Source: Reticulitermes lucifugus (Eukaryota > Arthropoda > Insecta > Blattodea > Rhinotermitidae). Taken from it: a DNA stretch of 47,614 nucleotides. The stretch lies in NCBI GenBank assembly GCA_026260175.1, contig JAKCWW010000062.1, positions 86,125-133,738 of the forward strand. The letters run 5' to 3'. The notes below the pieces were generated by a model. It had not been told where the DNA came from and did not search any database. It worked only from the letters and a program-made list of their open reading frames with translations. Positions within the stretch are counted from its first letter, which is position 1. The number at the start of each line of letters is the position of its first letter. Position numbers and translations under genes: made by a program. Shown here in pieces: positions 33,369 to 44,780 of this stretch.

Positions 33369-35219
33369 AGTTAAAATTTACGGTATGAATAATATTAAGT
33401 TTAATAGATTATCATTATCAAATATTGAGAGACAGATACACTAATGTCAGTTGTGTGTGGAAATACGCAAAGAATACTTTTGCCTTTTGTAGAGAAAGCG
33501 TAAATAAAAAACGAACAGAGTAATGCATATTGGAGGGCCTCATAATATTGAATTCTTCTCTAAATTACTAGGACGAGTAGACCTATGTCAGAGAGAATGT
33601 GTTTTACACATGTGAAGAAAAGATAAATGTATACAAAATTTACGTCGTAAACAACCAAACAAAAAGAACAGTTGCTTAAATAAGGCTTAAAAAGAAATGA
33701 TAGAATGAAAATCCAGTTTTGTGACATACAGATAAAAGTGTGTATTGGTTTAATTTTGATCCCTTAGCGGTCCTATTGTTGGCTTTTATGAACACGAAAC
33801 AGAGCCTACTTTATTGCATAACGTCAGGATGTTTTGACAAGTAAGTATACAGTTTAAAATAATGAGGCCATTTTGTGCTGTTATTTGAAGACTTAGATAT
33901 TAGTTAAATAGATAAAATTTAAGTTTAAATCTACAGCCCCCTTCCCCCAATGACGCATCCGCCATTTCTTTAGACGGACTTCTCTGTTTTCCTTCCTTGA
34001 AATCTTTTAGTTCCCTTTGACTGCTCTACTGCTGTTTGTAAATGCACAAAACCGTTTCGTTTTCCTTCGAAACACAGCAAGGAAGAAGTTTTGATTTCCC
34101 TAGCAGAGCTCTTTCAATTTTGTCCTCTCTAATTGCTGTTTCCTTTTAATTGATCATTAATTAAGGAGCGGGAGTTGATTATTTGATTGTGCGTGCCAAT
34201 TTTCGCAAAGTTTCGGCTTTTATTTTCAAATCTTCGAAACTGAAAGCGACGTAAGTTACAACGTTCTATTTCTTGCCGCTATATTTCTTTTAAAGTAGTG
34301 GCCTTTGCGAATAAAGGGTAAGTATCCTGTGAAAAGTGCACACCAACGGAAGGGTAGTCAGACATGATATACATGTGTGTATGTCTGTAGATTAACAATA
34401 TTTCACTGAATATGGTAATTGAAGCCAAAATTTTTTCGAGCATTTTATTGTTCTAGTATGGTAAATGTAAAATTTTATGTTTTGTTTTTATTATTCTATT
34501 TGTACAAATTACTATTATATATATATATATATATGCGCGTTCTTTGTCTGATGCAAATGAAATATGCATGTGAAGAGAAGCCTTACAATTCCATCTGTCC
34601 GAATGAGTTTTCTACTTTCGAAATTGGCAAAAATTGCAATTAAACTAATAAGGAAACCTGTCTTAAATGGAATATGGGCATAATGGAAATACGTTTTTAG
34701 CGGAAACATTGTACAGTCCTGTTGATCCTGTGGCCCGATGATCCATACTTGGAAGTACTTTTTTAAACGGAACCTTCCTGTAACGAAATAAATATTCGGT
34801 CCCTTGCGATTCCCTTAGATGCATGTTTCACTCTGTTTGGAATAACGTCTACTGGTTGAAATTTGTTTGACATTACACCGAATTATACCGAATATTGCTA
34901 AATTTGTAAAAACGATTTATTTTACATGACAAATTATATTACCTCGGCATAAACGTCAATAGAAACAGAAGCTTCAATTTGAATCGTTTTTCGGTATGTT
35001 AAAAATGCAACGAAGAAGGATTTTTGCAGTGTTCTTTAGATTTACAGCAATACACTTTACACATAACCAGAAGGAGTTATGTCGAATCGCAAGAAATGCT
35101 TTAGTTACGGTAAATATTCCACAGAAATATATGTTTCCAACCTTACATTTTAAATAATTCACGTGATGTGTAGAGACAAGTAGCCTACTTGCTGTGTCCC
35201 ATACTGAGAGCGCTTTATT
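33369..35219. other. AT-rich stretch with an (AT)n run
   Basis: (AT)n lies at 34515-34534, ending in ATGCGCG. Short ORFs around it (34419-34709) are composition artefacts. The minus strand near 34210-34240 shows AGCCGAAAC after TTTGAAAATAAA, reminiscent of the hammerhead-like modules but lacking CTGANGA. Confidence 0.4.
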
Positions 35220-35400
35220 TCTGTTCTAACTTATATTTACCAACGCCCTTCTTTTGCTTTCTTTTTACATCGAACCATCTACCCCTGTCTTTTTTCTTAC
35301 CCTCATCAAACCTCTTTGTTTTAATGCCCTCTAATCTTCCTCTTTCTTTTCGTTTTCTCCCCTCATTTATCTACTCTAGGCGTTTTTAATTCTTTTCCAC
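35220..35400. repeat. pyrimidine-rich tract
   Basis: The plus strand is dominated by C and T over about 180 bases (CTTTTGCTTTCTTTTTAC, TCTTCCTCTTTCTTTTCG). It explains the phenylalanine/leucine/serine-rich ORF at 35189-35389. Confidence 0.7.
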
Positions 35401-35599
35401 TCTACAGTCTGCAGTGTTTTCGGGTTCGTCCCCTATATAAATCTTGACTGAGATTTTCTTATCATTTAGGACAACTCTTGTAATGTAAGGGACATGGGTT
35501 GGGGGAGGGTAGTTCAAGACGAGTAGCTCCTTAAGGGATAGAAGCCATTAGTTAACCGGGTTGAAGAAGGTGTCAAGGGATGCTGCAGATGCAGGCAAC

Positions 35600-35600
<1 letters not shown>

Positions 35601-35662
<62 letters not shown>

Positions 35663-35712
35663 NNNNNNNNNNNNNNNNNNNNNNNNNNNNNNNNNNNNNN
35701 NNNNNNNNNNNN

Positions 35713-35769
<57 letters not shown>
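35601..35769. repeat. long (TG)n microsatellite containing a 50-N assembly gap
   Basis: Pure GT repeats run up to the gap (35663-35712) and resume after it to 35769. The true repeat number is unknown, since short-read assemblies collapse such tracts. All overlapping ORFs (alternating Thr-His or Val-Cys) are artefacts. Confidence 0.97.
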
Positions 35770-35774
<5 letters not shown>

Positions 35775-36164
35775 GGAGAGGCGGGCGGCTTTAAAAGGGA
35801 TGAGGTGAGGTGTGGTGGGATGGGCAACTGTTTTTCTACTGTGTTTTATTACACAGCATAGGCCTACAAACAAATCTTAGATTCACTCGTCTTATAACAG
35901 GTTCCGCAAACATCAGCGGATGAAGTGTGGTACCTGGTTTGTGGTTTGCTGTAAAAATATTTATAAATAGGTTCATATTTCTTTGAAGTTCTTGTTTGGA
36001 AAATATATTTTTCAACACTTTTCCGACTATGAACGCTATATCTAGCCAAGTGTCACTGGTTCTTCTAGCTGGCATTTATCTGATTTTGAAAAGCTGCGTG
36101 AAAGATGAAAATGTCAGGTTGTGTAACTAATTACTCAAGACTTTTCTATTCAATTGGTATTTTA
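35770..36164. other. no recognisable gene
   Basis: Two overlapping minus ORFs (35836-36075 and 35864-36049) share the same DNA in different frames with no domain. Confidence 0.4.
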
Positions 36165-36290
36165 ATAAAGCAGCCAGGGTTTTCTTGAATGGGACAATTT
36201 GCCTCCACCTGCTGTCGAAGTGAAGAATGGGTGGAAATATGCTTCCAGTCTCCACATACGCCTTCATAGTGTGCACTGGGATGTTTAATT
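36165..36290 (+). repeat. SINE body fragment (shared module)
   Basis: TTGCCTCCACCTGCTGTCGA, AGTGAAGAATGGGTGGAA, CTCCACATACGCCTTCATAG and GTGTGCACTGGGATG are the shared-body blocks in order. The head is missing. A small (TA)n patch follows at about 36350-36370. Confidence 0.7.
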
Positions 36291-36534
36291 TTTAATTTTT
36301 TTTAAATGTTTGGAACCGAAACTCAAGACACTTGAAGAAAATCAAAGACATATATATATGTATATATATTAGAATCTCAGACTCTTTTTGTCCTCCTTAT
36401 GTCACAAGAGGCTACAAATTTCGACAAGGTTTTATGTTTCCATAAATCTTGTTAAAGCAACCGACAGGACACACAACACGGTGAGAGACATAATAAGTGA
36501 GGTAATTAATTTTATAAAAATAAAACTGCGGTGA

Positions 36535-36640
36535 GGGCCAGTAGTCAGTACTTCTGGTTAACATTTAGCAAGCCCGGGGTTCATATCTCGGAATTGGAAC
36601 CAGGGGTTTCGTGAAGTTCAGTCGCACATGTTTTGTTGAC
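36535..36640 (+). repeat. tRNA-like SINE head
   Basis: GCCAGTAGTCAGTACTTCTG (A-box-like) and CCCGGGGTTCATATCTCGG (B box) are about 30 bases apart. The sequence after it (GGTTTCGTGAAGTTCAGTC) is not one of the bodies seen elsewhere here. Confidence 0.5.
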
Positions 36641-37424
36641 TGACTCTTATCACGTTGAATGATCCAGCCACACTTCGTTGCCACGGTTAGCAGTAAGAGC
36701 ACACTCTGTTTACATAGTTACCAGCGACTTCAGCCTGCGTTTCTACGTTACGATAGACCATAGACCTAACCATGATAAGGATAGGGCTTGTTTTGTGAGA
36801 CACGACACAAGCGGTTAGCACGGTTACAAGCGACAAGAATAAGAAATTCGAGATAGATTTGAGTGACGTCACACTCTTTTTAAGTTGATTTCAGAGGGTA
36901 TGAATCAGCGCGTGTATATTCGAACACATACACACATATGGATAGATATATGTAATTTTACACGCAACAGAGTTCAGATATATGAATTTATAAACTTGTT
37001 CGTTTACAGACGATAAATGCCAAGTCTGTGCCTTGAAATGGATCCCGGGTCACTTCTATATCCTGTGCAACTCACATTTCAAGATTATCCTCAAATCTGA
37101 AGCAATATATATAAAACACGTGGCATTCGGCGAGTATCTTAAAGCAGTTAAGAAAGAAGACAAAGGAAGGAATAGTTGTCGTTGAAGTGATTCCAACCGG
37201 AACTGACAGTAGAGATTTGATCGTCTGGAACAGTGCAATATAACTCTTTGACCACCACGTACAGAACGTTACTGGGAGCCAACCGTCCTATGAAATAAGT
37301 TCTTACCGGATGTCGAAAATGGTCATTCTCTGTACTCCCGAAGTTTAAGCAGCACTTGCCTTTCACACACCTTCGAAATAACGTTTACGTTTACCATTAA
37401 ACATTTAAACCAGAATATTGACTA
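36641..37424. other. no recognisable gene
   Basis: Overlapping minus ORFs of 60-72 codons (36687-37366) without domains. Nothing else could be supported. Confidence 0.4.
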
Positions 37425-37592
37425 TTATATATCAGCGCCTGCGGTTAGTCTCCGACCCATCACAGCGGAGACCCGGGTTCGATCTAAGGCCAGTCCATGT
37501 GGGATTTGTGACGGACAAAGTAGAACTGGGGCAAGGTTCTATCCGGCTGCTTTGGCTTTCCTTTGTCAATATCATTCCATGAATGCCCCATA

Positions 37593-37752
37593 CTGGGGCT
37601 GCACAAATTTTCCAAAACTCTAGGAGCCACCTCAATATTCTAGGTGCCAGAAGGGTGACATATTTCATACTGAGGATTCTTAAGTATTGGGGGCCACTGT
37701 AAACAAACTTAGTTCCCACGGCGACCTCGCATATAGAATTTGTGCATCCCTG
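37593..37752 (+). mobile_element. hAT-type MITE nested in a SINE
   Basis: The ends CTGGGGCTGCACAAATTTT and GAATTTGTGCATCCCTG are inverted to each other and match the termini of the copy at 19179-19345, as does the interior. It interrupts a family A SINE, so the MITE inserted later. An 8-bp duplication is not evident at these flanks. Confidence 0.7.
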
Positions 37753-37818
37753 TCTATTGCTCATATTTCATTTAACTTTCACTGGCCTGACATAAATTTA
37801 GTGATTAACGGCTTCCTT

Positions 37819-37819
37819 A

Positions 37820-37854
<35 letters not shown>
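37819..37854. repeat. (AAT)n microsatellite, SINE tail
   Basis: About 12 AAT units lie directly at the 3' end of the family A SINE, consistent with a tail that expanded as a microsatellite. Confidence 0.9.
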
Positions 37855-37855
<1 letters not shown>

Positions 37856-37982
37856 GAGAATGCTAAAAGTGAAGGCATTATTCAATGTGTTTATTGTCCT
37901 TATATTAATTAAGTATGGTTTTCTTAAACACATCCTGTAGTTGGTGCCTTTAGTTAGAATTTTCCAACGGGACAGATGTCTG

Positions 37983-38373
37983 CTAGAAGGGTAGTAGTTT
38001 CAGGCGCTGCGGAGACGCCGCTGCCGCAAGGTACTCTAGCAAGCGGCTTAGTACTCGTGGGAAGAAAAAAGTTTTCTTCGTCGGGAGGTAGGAGAGAAGT
38101 TTGCATCCAGTCTTATCGGTGATCACCCGACACAGTGCGGGCCCATTTATCACTCGCAGAAACGTGGACATTCTTCGAGCAGAGAGAAAGGTCAGATGTG
38201 GATTAGACGAGAGTGATATGATGGACTCGATGAAAGCAGAATTCACGTCACAAAAGATACACGATCAACTCCTTTCATACTGGACTTTTAATGAAGAAAG
38301 TCTTCCTTTCATTACACGTATTTCAGTAAGATTTTTATTTTTCGGAGTCAGTTTAATTGCTGATAAGTTGTAG
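37983..38373. other. GC-richer block with overlapping antisense ORFs, unidentified
   Basis: A minus ORF of 87 codons (37983-38246) and a plus ORF of 90 codons (38101-38373) overlap antisense. Composition is less AT-biased than around it, and a GTAAGA donor-like site (38327-38332) follows the main part of the plus ORF. These hints would suit an exon or an old transposon. I recognise no domain in either translation, and no acceptor-exon-donor chain continues on either side. Confidence 0.3.
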
Positions 38374-38449
38374 GGAGCTTATATACAAAATAAATTGGGA
38401 CTAAAGAAGCCAAAGCTTCTAAACAATATTGGCCCTGTCTCGTGCATAG

Positions 38450-38650
38450 TAGAGATAGCTCAGTCAATACAGTGAATCACCCACGGGCTGGACCGTCTTG
38501 TATCTGGTTTCAGTTCCATGTTGGAGTTCCTCCCCTCCCCTCCACCCCGCTTTCGGTCCTATGTGTAATGGGTTAATGGGGTCTCTTTCCCCGAATAGGA
38601 AAGGAGAAGGACAGGAATATGTCAACCCATTTCCAGCTACTGTAAATTTA
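38450..38650 (+). repeat. SINE with tRNA-like head and diverged body
   Basis: AGAGATAGCTCAGTCAATAC is a clear A box, and CTGGTTTCAGTTCC an imperfect B box. The body GTAATGGGTTAATGGGGTCT, CTTTCCCCGAATAGG and TCAACCCATTTCCAGC aligns loosely with the block order at 44540-44780. Head and body combination differs from that copy. Confidence 0.6.
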
Positions 38651-41600
38651 ATAATGATTTTTCTTATTCTTTGAAAGTAAAGGTGCAGAGTCCTCCGAAT
38701 TATTTGTAATCACTTGATAGACCACATTGCGTCGCAGCCTAGAAGACCTTATTATTATTATCCACCACCGTGAGTGCTCCACATCTCAAGGATTTACTTG
38801 CTAATAAAGTTTCCTATGTGTAGTGTTACAGCTTCTTTTCAGAATGAACTTTTAAGGAAAATTGAAACAAGGGGTCAAGTGGGTCATTGAGTTTAATAAA
38901 AAATATTCCATTAAATAATATTTACTTCCTCTCCGATACAAGAATATCATTTGGATATGCAAGGACAATATGAGAAATTTTTTTTGTGTCGTACACAACT
39001 TCAACAACTTAAGATATAGACGTCATTATCACGTAAAAGTGTAGTAGATTTTAAAGAGGAGTCGGCAAACGTAATAAGCTGACAACAATTGTTTTATTTC
39101 AATTAACAAAGATAGAATTAAAATGTAAATACTCTAGCTTGAATTGAAATTTTTTGATATTTTTATGTGTATAAAAATACACGTTGTATTAAGTAATATG
39201 TGGGCTAAAAATGTATCATAAATAATGCAGACAAGAAAAGTGATGAAGTCGAAACTGTGTAAAGTGGTAACGTTTTGAACTCGGTAATATGGAAAAGAAA
39301 CTGAGTTAATGGAAGGTAAAGTCATTAGTAAAATTAAAAGAGCAGAAATAAATCTTAAAGGATTTTGAAAACTTGTATGGTCGTGGAAAGAATTAAGCAG
39401 GCTTTTGTTCAACAAATATAAGAATATACGATTATAGAAAAAGATTGTTCATCTGTATGAAAAGAATAAAGGGTGGTATCGAAAATTCTACATTTTGCTT
39501 AAATCAATGCAACTTACAGATACACGGACACCATACAAAAAGGGACTATGAAATGGCAACATGCTTCAACCTAATCCTTGCCTGTTCAATACAGGAGGTT
39601 AAGTAGAGCAATACATGATTTGTACATACCCTAGTTGCCATGATAACAACTTCAGTTTCTGTTTTTTCTCCATTAATTGGTACTACATAAGTAAAAACCT
39701 CCAACGTTTGTGGATCTTACATTCCCGTTTTTCTTTCTCCCTTTTTCTGTTTCAAGTAGTTTAAAAGTCTTCTGCAAGTAGCAGCACTTTGTACTTTGTA
39801 AATTCTTTTCCTCGTTTTTCTGATTCATTCCCCTTTTAAGTCCCTTTTCTGTTACCCTGGACGTTCTGCTCCTTCTTAGTTTTCTTAAAGTGGAAGAAAC
39901 ATCTCTTTCCTTCAGTTTTCTCTCTGACTTTCGTGAAATCAGAAAATTTAACTGAAGTTCTCTTTGGTTTAGGACAAAATAAATAACATCTCTAAAATTG
40001 CAAGATTTTGAAAGTGATGACGAATCTTTAAAAGGGAAAGGTCTTGATACCGAGTGTTTAAATATTAATTGTATGAGATTTAAAACACAAGTATCCCGGA
40101 GTTTCTATTTACGCACCGAAGAGAAAAATGTAAAACAAACATAATTATTTGTGTATTAAGCTACTAGCAAACAGAAAGTAACAAATATTGACAATTCTGT
40201 ATGTCGTATTCACTCACCTGAATACGGTACAGAGCCCTAATATGGAAAATGCTTATAAGTAGTGTTCATACTGTGGTATAAGTTCTTAAAAACGACAGGA
40301 AAAAATCAAGTTAGCAGAGGATTAATTTCAGAAAATAATCACTAATCTTTATTTCAGGATCGTTTGTCTTCCCATCCCTCTATAAAACTCTCGTAAACAA
40401 ATCACATAAAAATGTAATTTTGCTCCCTTTTTTCATAGAAGTGAACCTTGGACTAACAGAGAAAAATATGAGAAAAATATATTTGAAGATGAGAAGGAAG
40501 TAGAAATGTGTAAATTAAGAAAATTACAATATGGAGAGCTTCATACTTTGTATTAAAATACTATTTTTCCGAATGACTAAAACCTGAAAAATTGGTCCAA
40601 ATGTATATGCCTGACAGATAACAGTTATTGGGGTTAACCTCTTCTGGTAATTATCTCAAAATTTTAATCTAAGTGTTTAACAATTTTTTCGCAATTAGTA
40701 CCTGAGAAAGTGATGTTGATTACAGCACTGATTTGTTTCGCAGATTCCTTGCATTCTCAGGCATTTCTTCCACCCTTGTGTATGTGTATAACTTCGCCCC
40801 TCTCTTGTGCCCCTCACCCCTCGTTTGTTTCAACTCCTTCAGTTCCCTCTCCGTAACCTCGCAACAAATTTTCTTTTTTCACACCTATTTCATTCATCCT
40901 TTCTCCTTAATGTGCGTTTTTTGCCTATAGATGACACTCTAAATTTTAATCGAAATTAGGGAACAGTTTAAAATTAACGGATTTACTACAGATAGAATAA
41001 ATGGACCTTATGTGCAGCAAATTAACTTTAGAAAATACATACACATATACCAAGATCTTTTTTACGCTCCATTTTTGTACTGAATATGTGGGTAAATCAA
41101 AATTTGTAAATTAAAATAATATTCCCATAAGAAATAATAGAATAGGTAGGTTTGGCTTAATGGAGCACAGCCTGACAAAGAGCTTTATAGGAAAAAGATG
41201 TAAGTCTAGTGGGGTGTAAAACAAGGACTCTGTACATATATATATATACATACATGAATGATAATAATAGGAAATCTTACAATTAACGAGTTAAAATTTT
41301 CAGACGCAGATTAAGGGTATTTAAAAATGCTGAGATTTTTGGATGAAAGAAGTGCATAATAAGCAGTTTCATAGTTTGTAATTGGATATTCTTAAAGGGA
41401 TATAATCAAGAAAGAATGTTACATGCGGAACATCTAGCATGAATAAAGAAAAGGGGTTTTTTAAACGCTTTTTACGAAACATGACAGAGTAGATGGAATA
41501 GTGTCGAAATAGAAATCAGACAACCTGATGGCGAAGAGGTAAAATGAACTGATCTGAATGATGTTAAGATTTATTTTAAGATTTTGTGGGACTGGTAAGA

Positions 41601-42144
41601 AATTTACAGTTTCAAAAAAACGCGAATATTTTTGACCGCCTGAGACGCAAACAACGATCCAGAAGAAGAATAAATCGCTGAATTATTTCATTACTTTAGC
41701 AAAGATGTGACTAATTACTGGCAAACTTCCATACCAGTTTATATTTATTCAACTGTGAAATAAGTTCTGTGCAATAGAATATGCATCATTGTCACCACAA
41801 ATTCCAATATTGATCCCTGTTTAGTATAGTTTACGTCTATATATGTTTAAGAGTATATATATATGGTGCAAAGACGGACGTGATAATTCCTGTACGTGTA
41901 ATCTGGTAAGGCTTTAAACATTTCCAATTGCCTTTGAATCTTATGGGCTTAAGTCATTCTCTCAACGGAAGGGAGACTGTTTCACAATCGTACTGAGCAG
42001 CTGGTGAATTTGTTATTCGCATCTAATAGCATAGCCTGCAATATTCTGCAGAGGAGAAAAGTAATCACAAACTATGTGAGGAAGAACAAAAGTGTGTGAG
42101 GTTTAGCTTTCTCAGGACATTTCTGATGCGGATTCAAGTTTTCG
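38651..42144. other. long AT-rich stretch with a possible RT crumb
   Basis: Positions about 41307-41345 translate as RRRLRVFKNAEIFG, like the HRLRVFENRVLRKIFG segment of the LINE RT tail seen at 5.2 and 11.8 kb, but without flanking support. A pyrimidine-rich run at about 40790-40925 explains the 65-codon ORF there. Short (TA)n patches occur at about 41236-41250 and 41852-41862. Confidence 0.35.
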
Positions 42145-42240
42145 GGGATGTCACGCTGTGTAGATTAGCATGAATTTACCGACGTTTCGGAAGTGGCTGT
42201 GTGGTCTGCAGACACTGTACCGATAGGATGAAGCGAAAAA
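42145..42240. mobile_element. fragment of the hammerhead-associated repeat family
   Basis: The plus strand shows TCGGGGATGTCACGCTGTGT, the same start as the element at 31045, then TACCGACGTTTCGG. On the minus strand this gives CCGAAACGTCGGTAAATTC, the 3' half of the hammerhead-like module with its GTC triplet. The 5' half is scrambled (GTCTGCAGACCACACAGCC). Confidence 0.45.
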
Positions 42241-43836
42241 CCCTTCTCCCCTCGCCCAGTACTGGATTAAAATTTTCCGGTCGTGAAGCTGATATTCCAG
42301 CAATTATAATGACAGATCTACTCGGGTAACTTTATATTGGCCTAATTATGGTTAAGTTAACGTCATTGCAACTTGTCAGAAAGGACGCAGTGTCACTACG
42401 GAGAAGTATCTTGGAATTTCAAATATATTTTACAACAATTTCTTAAAACTATTTTATTCCTAAACGACCACGTACTTATCGTATTTGTACAAAACACGTG
42501 CTGATTCTTTACTTATTAAAATTTTTCCTACTAGCGTAGTAACTTTGTGGACATGTTGTGACTGTATCATCCTTACTTTCCATAATTTTGTTTTACTGAA
42601 TCAGCAACAAAGTCATTTTCCATCCCTTCTTGGAATTAAAGGAAGATAATCAAAAAGTATAAGGGATGAATGCGAGGGTAGGGATAGAAGGAAGCAGGGA
42701 TCCACCCCCATACTCGGAAAAAAGATGGCGAAAGAGAAGGGAGGGGTTGTGTAAAAATATAAGAAACCTTGATTATGAAGAAATGTGCAAGGGGAGAGAG
42801 AGAAAAGGAGGGGATAGAATCGGACTGCAATGGATAGATGTAAAAAGACTGCAATCGGTGTGGCGTGGTTTGGGGAAGGGGATGGATCGATGAAACACTT
42901 CATGTTAGCAGCAGTTTTCACGCCGTAACAGTACACGAATAATAACACTCACTGCACATGATAGATCATCAATAAGCTAAATATTTAATTAAATGTATGT
43001 GTTAAAGGTTTATTGAAATGTTTATAAAATTTTGAAAAATTAGTTTTTATATCTAAAAAACACTCTACCTCTATTAGTTTAGTTTGGAATGGCTTTATGC
43101 AGCTTATGGTTTTTGAAAATAACAATCAAACAAATATGAGTAAAGTGTTCCTTATTTGCAAACTACTGACACAACATTCGTGTTGTTAGAACAGTAACAC
43201 AGACGCTGATGTAGTTTAGACTACAGGAACTTATGCACACGTAGTACATAAAAATACTTATTTGTCTGCAATGCATAAATAAATAACGTTTGTTTGCGAT
43301 GTAAGAAAGGTACACGACCGGAAGAAAGTGACAAGTGAAATTTATATATATGAGTAAAACATTTATTTAATATAATGTAAACTTTTATTTAAAATAGACC
43401 ATTTTCTAAGTAACACTAAGTAACAATTTTAACTTTATCTAAACTACAGTTTATAGTGTATCTCTGTGGACAAAGGCAAAATGTGATATAGACTCATGCT
43501 AATGCCAATGATAAATTTCACTGTTTACATCAAGTAATTTGGAAGAAGAAACAAGTGGGTGGATGGCCAGTGATTCACGATCTCTTCATTTTGTCATATA
43601 CTGCAAACATGCAAATATGTTACATAGTTTTAATTAATCCCGAAATTTTGGAAGCCTGACAGCGTGAAAGGAAGTGAATGGAATTTACTCAGAATTGCGC
43701 CACATTAAGGGCTTAAGTATTAACGTCTTAATTTTGTGGTTTATACTAGGTGTATTTTAAACAATCCAAAAAGTGTATGATAATATAAAATTTTAAAATG
43801 TTTCGGCCTGCTGAAAATCTTTTGATTGTTGGCTTC
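42241..43836. other. AT-rich stretch with a purine-rich tract
   Basis: Positions about 42660-42830 are GA-rich on the plus strand (GGGAGAGAGAGAAAAGGAGG) and give three overlapping composition-driven ORFs, one per frame. None is a credible gene. Confidence 0.45.
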
Positions 43837-43914
43837 GATGGATGGATAGGTGAATGGAGGGATGATGGATGGGTGGATGGGTTGGTGAGTGGATGGATTG
43901 GTGGATAGATGGAT
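43837..43914. repeat. GGAT-type tetranucleotide minisatellite, impure
   Basis: About 78 bases of GGAT/GGTG units (GATGGATGGATAGG, GGTGGATGGGTTGGTGAG). Interruptions in most units suggest an old, no longer expanding tract. Confidence 0.9.
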
Positions 43915-44539
43915 TTGAGGTTGGGCTGCTAACTACAAAAGATCTAGCCCTATTTTACTCATCTGTATTCTGTATTCTTTATCGGGTCTTTTGTTTCATA
44001 TATTAAGCTAAAATCCTGTTACATTTTTAGTAAATATCCACACCCTCTTACTTGGTCCCATGTACCTTCTTCTTCTGTTAGTTTTATTTGGTCAATAATT
44101 TCACAACAGTTTTGCCTTCCACGTATCTTTGACATGTAAAAATTTCCCTTTTCTTTCGTCCAATTTACTTAAATTTTCAGATTTTATTCCTGTTCCTATG
44201 TCTGGACTTAACGTATCAGTCTTAATTATTAATAAAAATTTCATGTCTCTTTGTCATATCTTGAATTCTTACAATTATAGCATATATGTTTATATATAAT
44301 AAGAGATTCATTATTTTATGAGATTTATTTTTTGAGTCTCCACACATTTATGTTGTCCTACCTGCAGTTCCTCGTATATTTTGGTTCTTTGCGATGTTTT
44401 TATCATTACAATTAAATACAGTACAGAGAATATTTAATCATTCTTTTTTTAATTATTATATTCTCATTTACGATTTTACACTTTAAGTGATATTCTCCTT
44501 GGAAGGCTAAAGTATTAATAAGGCTACCTACAAATATGA
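43915..44539. other. AT-rich stretch, nothing recognised
   Basis: T-rich plus strand; no ORF or repeat could be supported. Confidence 0.5.
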
Positions 44540-44780
44540 AAGGGCGGCCGGGACAGCTTAGCCGGTATAGCCACTTGCTACAAGCTGGACGGTTCGGGAT
44601 TCGAACCCCAATTGGGGCGAAATTATCTTCACCGGTCCACAGAGGCTCCGAGGCCCACACAACCTCCTATAAAATGGGTACCTGGGCTCTTGCCCCAGGC
44701 GTAAAAGGGGGAGGGTGGAGTGGCTTTAAACACCCACCATTAACTAGTACCGAAGTTACATAAACGGTAGAGCTATACTT
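44540..44780 (+). repeat. SINE with strong tRNA-like head
   Basis: GGGACAGCTTAGCCGGTATA with an A box and CGGGATTCGAACCCC with a near-consensus B box. The body is GGCCCACACAACCTCCTATA, ATGGGTACCTGGGCTCTTG, GTGGAGTGGCTTTAAACACC, TAGTACCGAAGTTACATAAA and GTAGAGCTATAC. It is colinear with the minus copy at 16010-16262. Overlapping ORFs on both strands (44412-44763) are artefacts of the SINE. Confidence 0.85.

Larger units (their letters stand above)
37425..37854 (+). repeat. SINE family A copy interrupted by a hAT MITE
   Basis: The head GCGCCTGCGGTTAGTCTCC has its B box CCGGGTTCGATCT (37473-37485), followed by GTGGGATTTGTGACGGACAA and AGAACTGGGGCAAGG. It aligns with the other family A copies until about 37592. 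After the MITE the SINE resumes with TATTGCTCATATTTC and TTCACTGGCCTGACATAAAT, then an (AAT)n tail. The 110-codon minus ORF (37432-37764) spans both elements and is not a gene. Confidence 0.8.

Noticed and set aside
34195..34245. minus-strand AGCCGAAAC preceded by TTTGAAAATAAA
   Set aside because: Suggestive of the 18.5-kb family but stem II and CTGANGA cannot be identified.
35514..35873. 119-codon Thr-His ORF and its partners
   Set aside because: Translation of the (TG)n microsatellite and its N gap.
37432..37764. 110-codon minus ORF
   Set aside because: Spans a SINE and a nested MITE; not a gene.
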